Assembly: GCA_943846655.1 (NCBI GenBank)
Contig: OX044352.1
Coordinates: forward strand, 558,001 to 622,000
DNA from: Porticoccus sp002390525
GTDB lineage: Bacteria > Pseudomonadota > Gammaproteobacteria > Pseudomonadales > Porticoccaceae
Length of the DNA stretch: 64,000 bases
Direction of reading: 5' to 3'
The notes under the pieces were generated by a model, which had not been told where the DNA came from, did not search any database, and saw only the letters and a list, made by a program, of their open reading frames with translations. A program made the translations under genes and the position numbers. This document shows, in pieces, positions 57,896 to 64,000 of this stretch. Position 1 is the first letter of the stretch. The number at the start of each line of letters is the position of its first letter.

Positions 57896-58699
57896 TTATT
57901 TATGGCTACAATGAAAAAATTCTTTTGTATCTATATTCATTAACCGCATTTTTCCTCCCCAAAGATAACCAGTATCTAATGGGTATAAATTTTTTTTGTT
58001 AATCTGACCCCTAAGTGCCGCCCAATGACCAAAAATAATTTTCACATTGTCATTAATGGAACCTTCATGATCAAACCAAGGTAGAAATCCTTTTGGTGGA
58101 GCTTTAGGATCCTTAGATTCAAGTTCTAATCGTCCTGATGAAGAACAAAAACGCATACGGGTAAAGTAGTTTGCAATAAGCCTCCATTTCTCTGGCCCAG
58201 CTAGGTTATCTCTCCATATATTAGGATGATTCCCATACATCGAGTCGAAGAACTGGTCTGATCGAATACCGCACTGCAAAATAGTACTTAGCTCTTTTCC
58301 CGACTCTAAGGCCTTTTTTAGTGACCATTGGGGCGGTATACCCGCATGAACAAAAACATAGTCCTTCTCATTTATTATTAGCGGTTGTTTTTGAAGCCAA
58401 CATAAAAGCTCATCTTTGTCTGGAGCGTTAAGTATTTCTCCTAAAGTATCACTTCGGCTCACTTTTTTTTTCCCGCTAGCCACAGCAAGTAAATGCAAAT
58501 CATGATTGCCAAGGACCATACGAAAACTACTTCCTAGTTTATAACAAAAACGAAGTGTTTCTAAGGATTCCGGGCCTCGATTTACGACATCCCCTACAGA
58601 CCAAAGCATATCTTTTTCTGGATTAAATGACACTTTCTCAAGCAGGTACTGCAATGGCTCAAGGCAACCCTGAATATCACCTATAGCATAATCGGTCAA
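57896..58699 (-). CDS. apaH: Diadenosine tetraphosphatase (symmetrical Ap4A hydrolase)
   Basis: 267 residues of the calcineurin-like phosphatase fold. ApaH splits Ap4A into two ADP, and by family knowledge removes Np4N caps from RNA. The metal ligand motifs GDIQG, GDVVNRG, GNHD and HAGIPP are present. It overlaps apaG by four bases (ATGA) at the end of the surA-pdxA-rsmA-apaG-apaH group, the E. coli order. Confidence 0.96.
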   Translation of the reverse strand: MTDYAIGDIQGCLEPLQYLLEKVSFNPEKDMLWSVGDVVNRGPESLETLRFCYKLGSSFRMVLGNHDLHLLAVASGKKKVSRSDTLGEILNAPDKDELLCWLQKQPLIINEKDYVFVHAGIPPQWSLKKALESGKELSTILQCGIRSDQFFDSMYGNHPNIWRDNLAGPEKWRLIANYFTRMRFCSSSGRLELESKDPKAPPKGFLPWFDHEGSINDNVKIIFGHWAALRGQINKKNLYPLDTGYLWGGKMRLMNIDTKEFFHCSHK

Positions 58700-59064
58700 T
58701 GTATAGCCCCGGGCATTGACAGCAGTAATACTGGGATTTTAGTATCAAATTCGATCCCTGAGTCATCAATCATTTTATAACATCCACCCATTGTTCCTAC
58801 TTCGGTACCTATTGCTACACTACTCGAGTATTTGTATAGCTCTCCCGGAGCAATAATTGGTTGTTTTCCAACAACCCCAGGTCCCTTGACTTCTTTAACT
58901 TGAGAATCACCGTCTGTAATAACCCAATGGCGACTTATCAACTGTACAGGGTAATATTCATTATTCTTTATGCCTACGTGATACACAAAAGAAAATTTCT
59001 TACTCTCCGGATTTGAATATTCTGGTGAATAATTTGATGTTATATACACATCTATATTAATCAT
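58696..59064 (-). CDS. apaG: ApaG (Co2+/Mg2+ efflux-associated domain protein)
   Basis: 122 residues, a single fibronectin-III-like beta-sandwich. The conserved SRHWVITDGDSQVKEVKGPGVVGKQP segment (in parts) is intact. Its biochemical role is not settled; mutants in Salmonella affect cobalt resistance and Mg efflux. It overlaps rsmA and apaH by four bases each. Confidence 0.96.
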   Translation of the reverse strand: MINIDVYITSNYSPEYSNPESKKFSFVYHVGIKNNEYYPVQLISRHWVITDGDSQVKEVKGPGVVGKQPIIAPGELYKYSSSVAIGTEVGTMGGCYKMIDDSGIEFDTKIPVLLLSMPGAIH

Positions 59065-59867
59065 AATAGCAAACCTATTTGATTACTAAGATTGACAAAT
59101 TGAGCAACGTTGAGTTGTTCTGGACGCAAGGTCAAGTCAATACTCAGTTTTTCTATGTTCTTCTCAGAAAGAAGAAGTTTAATTGAGTTACGTATAGTTT
59201 TTCTTCGCTGCTGAAAACATATTCTAACTAATTTAGAAAAGAATTTTAGATTTTCTGCAACATGAGGTATTTCTTTATATGGACATAGTAAGACTATCAT
59301 TGAATCAACTTTTGGAGAGGGGGAAAAAGCTGACGGTGGCACTAAAAAAAGAGGACACACATTGCAATAGTATTGGATCATAACACTCAATCTCCCGTAA
59401 TTCTTATTACCAGGTGATGCACTAATCCGATCTACCACCTCTTTTTGTAACATAAAATGCATGTCAGAAATACACTCATGAAATTCCAATAAATGAAATA
59501 AAAGCGGGGTGGTTATATTGTATGGTAAATTACCGATAATACGTAAAGGAAACCCAGTGGAAAAAAATTTTCTAAAATCTACCTTCAAGGCGTCGCCCTG
59601 TTGTATTTTACATTTATCATAATTTTTAAATTTGTTCTTTAAAATAAGTACAAGGTCCCTATCTAGCTCTATAATCTTTAAACTTGGACAATTATCTAAA
59701 ATTGCTTCTGTTATAGCGCCTTTTCCTGCTCCAATTTCTATTAAATTGTCATCTTTTTTTGGCTGGATTGCATTAATTATTAAATTAATGACATCAGAAT
59801 CGACTAAAAAATTTTGACCAAAACGTTTTCGCGCTTTATGGACTGGTAGCCAATTAGAATCGTTCAT
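59061..59867 (-). CDS. rsmA: 16S rRNA dimethyladenosine transferase
   Basis: 268 residues. RsmA (KsgA) dimethylates A1518/A1519 of 16S rRNA at a late step of 30S assembly. SAM-binding motif I EIGAGKGAIT and the catalytic NLPYNITTPLLF (motif IV) are present, and FGQNFLVD is near the N-terminus. It overlaps pdxA upstream and apaG downstream by four bases. Confidence 0.97.
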   Translation of the reverse strand: MNDSNWLPVHKARKRFGQNFLVDSDVINLIINAIQPKKDDNLIEIGAGKGAITEAILDNCPSLKIIELDRDLVLILKNKFKNYDKCKIQQGDALKVDFRKFFSTGFPLRIIGNLPYNITTPLLFHLLEFHECISDMHFMLQKEVVDRISASPGNKNYGRLSVMIQYYCNVCPLFLVPPSAFSPSPKVDSMIVLLCPYKEIPHVAENLKFFSKLVRICFQQRRKTIRNSIKLLLSEKNIEKLSIDLTLRPEQLNVAQFVNLSNQIGLLL

Positions 59868-60841
59868 ATATCATGACTTATCATTTTTTTTGCATATTCG
59901 ATAGCAGTTACAAGACTTCCTATATTGCCCATATTTGTTCCAGCCAACTCAAGAGCTGTACCATGATCGACAGACGTTCGTATAATTGGTAACCCGAGGG
60001 TTATATTTACCGCACTACTGAAGCCTTTATATTTTATCACTGGAAGTCCTTGGTCATGATACATCGCCAAAATTGCATCACAGTTATTTAGGTATTTAGG
60101 TGTAAAAATTGTATCAGCTGGCAATGGCCCTTCAAGCAAAATTCCCTCATTTTTTAGCTCATTCAAACAAGGCTTGATGATATCTATTTCCTCCATACCT
60201 AAGTAACCATCTTCACCTGCATGGGGATTCAGCCCACAAACTAATATTCTAGGGCGCCTAATACCGAATCTTTTCTCAAGATCACTATTAAGAATATAAA
60301 TGGTTTCTTTTAACGAATCTTTTGTAATATGTTTTGGTACTTCAGATAGGGGCAAATGTGTCGTCACAAGCGCAACCTTGAGACCCTTTGTGGCAAGCAT
60401 CATCACAACTTTTTTTGTAGAGGTTTTATCAGCCAAAAATTCAGTATGACCCGTAAATTTTACACCTGAAGAATTTATAATACCTTTATGAATAGGCCCT
60501 GTTACAAGCGCTTGGCAGTATTTTTTTTGGCAGTCAGTAATTGCTGCAGAAAGTGCCTCCAATACATACCCAGAATTATCCGAATTTAAGATACCCGGAA
60601 CAACTGGAGATTTCAAAATAATAGGTTTAACTGATAGCTCAAATTCTCCTAAGGCTGTGGGCTTAGATTGGTCATACAATCTAATTTTTAGCGGTAGACC
60701 TAAATCTTTAGCCCTCGATATCAGAAGTGTTGGATCAGCGTAAGCTACCAATTCAAAATCAAGTGGTTTTTGTGAAAGCTGTATCAGTAAATCTGGCCCT
60801 ATACCAGATGGCTCCCCTGGAGTAACGGCTATTCTAATCAC
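59864..60841 (-). CDS. pdxA: 4-hydroxythreonine-4-phosphate dehydrogenase
   Basis: 325 residues. PdxA oxidises 4-phosphohydroxythreonine in the DXP-dependent pyridoxal phosphate pathway. The divalent metal histidines are in TGHTEFLA, LNPHAGEDGYLG and MYHDQGLPVIKY. It overlaps both surA and rsmA by four bases, so all members of this group are coupled. Confidence 0.96.
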   Translation of the reverse strand: MIRIAVTPGEPSGIGPDLLIQLSQKPLDFELVAYADPTLLISRAKDLGLPLKIRLYDQSKPTALGEFELSVKPIILKSPVVPGILNSDNSGYVLEALSAAITDCQKKYCQALVTGPIHKGIINSSGVKFTGHTEFLADKTSTKKVVMMLATKGLKVALVTTHLPLSEVPKHITKDSLKETIYILNSDLEKRFGIRRPRILVCGLNPHAGEDGYLGMEEIDIIKPCLNELKNEGILLEGPLPADTIFTPKYLNNCDAILAMYHDQGLPVIKYKGFSSAVNITLGLPIIRTSVDHGTALELAGTNMGNIGSLVTAIEYAKKMISHDI

Positions 60842-62136
60842 AATTTAATATCTATAAAAGCCTCGTCTCGTATCTCTTTTAGCCAGATTTCTAGTTCCTC
60901 TTTAAACCTTTTCTGTTTTAGAGTATTTCTTGCTTGAGAGCGCTTAATATCGTCACTAAAATCTTGCTCGCGACGCTCTGTTACCTGCAATATATGCCAA
61001 CCGTAGGTAGTCTCAAAAGCCTCACTGACGACACCTATATTAACAGTAGCCATTATCTCCTCAAATTTAGGCTGGAATTGTCCTGGGACTGACCAACCAA
61101 GAGAACCACCTGATAATGATGTACCAATATCCTCAGAATACAATTTAGCGTTTTCAGTAAATTTTTCTCCATTTAATATCTTAACCCTAATTTTATTTAT
61201 TGCTTCTAGTGTCTGAGTTTTATCTCTTACTTCGTTTGGAATTAATAAAATATGCTGCACATTATGCTGCTGGACCAAATTTTCTGAAATCCCGCCTCTT
61301 CGGCTATAGAGCTTGAGGATATGAAATCCAGCGTCACTTTTAATTGGTTCCGTAATTTGACCTGGAGATATATTCTCAATTGCTTGCATAAAAATTTCAG
61401 GCAGTTGATCCGCTTTTTTCCAACCCATATCACCACCTTTTTTTGCCTCTCTTCCTTTTGATCTGGCAATGGCTAAACCCCTGAAGTCTTGATTATTTTT
61501 TATTTGAAAATATATATCTAGAATCGCCTCTTTGACTTTGGATGTCGCTTCCTCAGAACTATTAGATGAAACAGGTAGCATAATATGTCCCAGGTTTACA
61601 TCAGGCGTTGCCCAGGAGCGACCTGCTTCAGTATTGAGAAAATTGTCTATAGCTTGTTCGCTGATAGACACTCTTTTATTCATATTCCCTTCTTGAACAC
61701 GACTAATTAGCAGTTGCTCCCTTACTTTTTGTCGGAAAATTGATGGGCTTATCCCACCCTTTTGTGCATCATCTAAAAGATCTTGTAAAGTTTTACCTTG
61801 GCGTTGCGCAGTCGCACTTATTGCATTGTTGACCTCTTCATCAGAATACCTTATTCCAGCCTGCTTAGCCTTTAAAAGTTGAATTCTCTCAATAATTAGG
61901 CGGTCTAAAACCTGGGATAGAATCTCCTCTTCTGGCGGCGCTTTAGTGTTGCTTGCTTGCAGTCTTCCGATTACCTCCAAAGCCCTTTCTTCTAGTTCGC
62001 TTCTCATTACAACTTCATCATTCACAGATGCTACGACCTCATCTATGAGTATTTCTTCTGCAGTCAGTGAAAAGGAAATTGCAGTAAAGAAGTGCGCTAT
62101 AAATATATACAACAGTGAAAAGTTTACTTTTATCAT
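60838..62136 (-). CDS. surA: Periplasmic chaperone and prolyl isomerase SurA
   Basis: 432 residues with an N-terminal signal peptide (hydrophobic 8-22). It has an N-domain that forms the chaperone groove and two parvulin domains (about residues 180-280 and 290-390; the second contains GTSLSGGSLGWSVPGQF), then a short C-terminal helix. SurA delivers outer-membrane beta-barrel proteins to the Bam complex; LptD, encoded immediately upstream (six bases), is a main client. Confidence 0.96.
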   Translation of the reverse strand: MIKVNFSLLYIFIAHFFTAISFSLTAEEILIDEVVASVNDEVVMRSELEERALEVIGRLQASNTKAPPEEEILSQVLDRLIIERIQLLKAKQAGIRYSDEEVNNAISATAQRQGKTLQDLLDDAQKGGISPSIFRQKVREQLLISRVQEGNMNKRVSISEQAIDNFLNTEAGRSWATPDVNLGHIMLPVSSNSSEEATSKVKEAILDIYFQIKNNQDFRGLAIARSKGREAKKGGDMGWKKADQLPEIFMQAIENISPGQITEPIKSDAGFHILKLYSRRGGISENLVQQHNVQHILLIPNEVRDKTQTLEAINKIRVKILNGEKFTENAKLYSEDIGTSLSGGSLGWSVPGQFQPKFEEIMATVNIGVVSEAFETTYGWHILQVTERREQDFSDDIKRSQARNTLKQKRFKEELEIWLKEIRDEAFIDIKL

Positions 62137-62142
62137 AATTTA

Positions 62143-64000
62143 TTAGTTATCAGGTATTTCATAACCAGATATTCCGTCCTGAACTATTCGATCCATTTTA
62201 GATCCAAAACCTGCTATACCCTTAATTTGGAAAGAAAGAAATATACCATTATCTTCCTCCAATTTATCCATAGGTAGCGATTCTAGATCATCTCGATCAA
62301 TAAATTTACGTCCCAACAAGCTAACTCGAACACAGCAACTTTCATACTGCACTCCAATAAAGGACTCCAAAATCCTAGTATTCGTGACATCATAATTATG
62401 ACGAGCTACAAAATCCCAGCTCCTAGTGATTGGATATGCAACAGAAAAATCACTTTGCTCAATATCGTTGTCGTACTTTTTGCCATTTATTATTAATGGA
62501 TCTTTATTATTGAATCGATAACTCAGGTTTAGAAGACGATTTCCTTGTCCACGGTATCTGAGACCAAAACTCCCACGATCAAGCTCACTATCATCTGAAT
62601 CGTACTGTGCATCAGCAATAGCTCTCCAGTTGTCGCCGAGCCTCATTTGAAATTCTGCTGCATAAGGAGAATCATCTCTTTTCATCTCTTTAGTCACCGA
62701 TGTTCCCAAAGATACATTTCGATCATCAAAGTAATGAATTTGTCCAAGACTGGCACTAATTCTTTCAATACCGTCTTCATCATCAATGAGGGCTGTAGTT
62801 ATCCCTATAGAGACTTGTTTTGTATCAGATATTCGATCACCACCACTAAATTGCTCATCTCTAAATAGCATATCGTAATCAAAAGTCATCTCACCTGTGT
62901 CGAATATTGGTAAATCACTTTGATCTTCGTCACTTGCTATTACTACATAGAGCCTTGGTTCAAATGTATGTGTATATCCTTTCAACCACGTCGTTGCTCT
63001 ATCGAGATATATTCCTGTATCTATAATCCCCAGTGGAACCGTCACTGATGGACTATCGTCACCCCCAGCATATACAGGATCATCTAAGTCGTATGTTCGA
63101 TGTTTTATTTTTAGAGTTGGGCGGAAGTAGCCCCACTCCCAAGAACTATCCCAACTAGCAGAATAATCCAATTTTAGCCTACGACCTGTTACTTTTGATT
63201 TTTCATTATGATCATAATCACTAAACTGATTATTCATACTAAATTCGAAATTACCAATAGTAAAATCACCATCAGCTTGAATTCTAGGGAGCAGTTTGTA
63301 TTGATTTAATCCATCTTTGATAAGTGTTTGATATCCTGAGCCTTCAATAAGAAAGTCCCAATTTTTAATTCTTTTTGTGGCGGTGCCTTTCTGCTTTAGA
63401 TAAGACTTGCTGATTACCTCGAGGGTTGTGGTACCAAGATCTTGAAAGTAGTCTTCGTCACTTGCTCTTGTATAATTTAGATTAGAGCTCCAACCCCTAA
63501 TAAATCCACTATGCCTTAAATCAGCCACCCATCTATCTTCTCCCTCTTGGATTTTTTTCTTCGTAATAGAATTAATATCATCACCACCACCATCATCACT
63601 GGAAAGGAATGCCCCACTAAAAATGGTTTCGGATATTCTAGAGAGATGTCGCAGTTCTAGTTCAGCCATTTCTCCACGCTCTTCTATGTATCGGGGTGTG
63701 AAAGTCGCATCATAATTTGGCGCAAGATTTAGATATATTGGCTGCGAAAAATCTAATCCATTGTCTTTACTATTTTCCCAGCTAGGAAACAGAAGTCCAC
63801 TTGTTCTTCTGTCATCAATCGCAAATCTAACCCAAGGCACATACAAAACTGGGATATCTTTGACCTCTAAGCGAACATGCTTCCCGGTAGCAATTCCTGT
63901 TCCAGGGTTCACTTCCAGTTTTGAGGTTACAAGACGCCAGGCGTTATTTCCAGGTTCGCAGGTAGTATAACCACCATCATCAATATAGAAAATATCCCCA
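62143..64000 (-). CDS. lptD: LPS-assembly outer-membrane protein LptD, 3' part (5' end outside window)
   Basis: The frame is open to the window edge and gives about 618 residues: the end of the N-terminal periplasmic domain and most of the barrel. LptD with LptE inserts lipopolysaccharide in the outer leaflet. Of the disulfide cysteines needed for function, one is visible near the edge (GYTTCEPG) and the CC pair near the C-terminus (YESCCV). A GTG at 63912 is not the true start because conserved LptD sequence continues upstream of it. Confidence 0.96.
   Translation of the reverse strand, partial: GDIFYIDDGGYTTCEPGNNAWRLVTSKLEVNPGTGIATGKHVRLEVKDIPVLYVPWVRFAIDDRRTSGLLFPSWENSKDNGLDFSQPIYLNLAPNYDATFTPRYIEERGEMAELELRHLSRISETIFSGAFLSSDDGGGDDINSITKKKIQEGEDRWVADLRHSGFIRGWSSNLNYTRASDEDYFQDLGTTTLEVISKSYLKQKGTATKRIKNWDFLIEGSGYQTLIKDGLNQYKLLPRIQADGDFTIGNFEFSMNNQFSDYDHNEKSKVTGRRLKLDYSASWDSSWEWGYFRPTLKIKHRTYDLDDPVYAGGDDSPSVTVPLGIIDTGIYLDRATTWLKGYTHTFEPRLYVVIASDEDQSDLPIFDTGEMTFDYDMLFRDEQFSGGDRISDTKQVSIGITTALIDDEDGIERISASLGQIHYFDDRNVSLGTSVTKEMKRDDSPYAAEFQMRLGDNWRAIADAQYDSDDSELDRGSFGLRYRGQGNRLLNLSYRFNNKDPLIINGKKYDNDIEQSDFSVAYPITRSWDFVARHNYDVTNTRILESFIGVQYESCCVRVSLLGRKFIDRDDLESLPMDKLEEDNGIFLSFQIKGIAGFGSKMDRIVQDGISGYEIPDN

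Noticed and set aside
63912..64000. GTG at 63912 as the start of lptD
   Set aside because: The frame continues upstream to the window edge with clear LptD sequence including the conserved TTC cysteine, so the start is outside.

Overview
This window is the housekeeping core of a gammaproteobacterial chromosome. Three things point there: the 16S/23S genes look gammaproteobacterial, the pepP-ubiH-ubiI and thrU-tyrU-glyT-thrT-tuf orders are typical of the class, and the run hemJ / argC / bactofilin / erpA / anmK / M23 peptidase / tyrS / rRNA resembles the order I remember from Pseudomonas and relatives. The DNA is clearly AT-rich (many AAA, AAT and TTA codons). The rRNA, the tRNAs and the discriminators of the strongest promoters are noticeably richer in GC. 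I cannot place it below class level; a free-living marine lineage near the Cellvibrionales/SAR92/OM182 groups is a guess. No phage, insertion sequence, CRISPR array or integron is visible, and codon use is even throughout.

Layout. 1-3053: end of pepP, then ubiH and ubiI (ubiquinone hydroxylases). 3193-3845: a gcvH standing alone and a small conserved gene. 3897-6841 (minus): haem genes hemB, hemL and hemJ. 6927-8897: argC, a bactofilin and erpA. 8916-11454 (minus): anmK and an M23 endopeptidase. 11625-12935: tyrS. 13071-18653: a complete rRNA operon with tandem promoters, boxA sites, tRNA-Ile and tRNA-Ala, and a terminator after 5S. 18742-21248: a TauE/SafE permease, birA and coaX. 21353-31124: tRNA-Thr/Tyr/Gly/Thr, tuf, tRNA-Trp, secE, nusG, rplKAJL and rpoB. 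31210-36521: rpoC, rpsL and rpsG. 36639-38747: fusA, separated from rpsG by a terminator. 38797-40890 (minus): a second EF-G gene, fusA2, convergent with fusA. 41252-55040: the S10, spc and alpha operons, complete from rpsJ to rplQ, including rpmJ. 55053-57841 (minus): a degenerate sensor kinase and an AtoE-type transporter. 57896-64000 (minus): apaH, apaG, rsmA, pdxA, surA and lptD (5' end outside the window), with four-base overlaps at four of the five junctions.

How it works together. The centre encodes rRNA, r-proteins, RNA polymerase core subunits, elongation factors and the SecY/SecE translocon. Several spacers hold RNA structures that fit autogenous control of r-proteins: a convincing L10 leader before rplJ, and candidate L1, S7 and S4 sites. 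The most interesting one lies between rpsJ and rplC. It is a sequence that copies a domain I segment of this window's own 23S rRNA and abuts the rplC Shine-Dalgarno. The second notable item is a histidine-kinase-like protein beside AtoE that keeps its phospho-acceptor histidine but has lost most ATP-binding motifs. I found no wholly new multi-gene system; the region is mostly conserved core with a few unusual regulatory and paralogue features.
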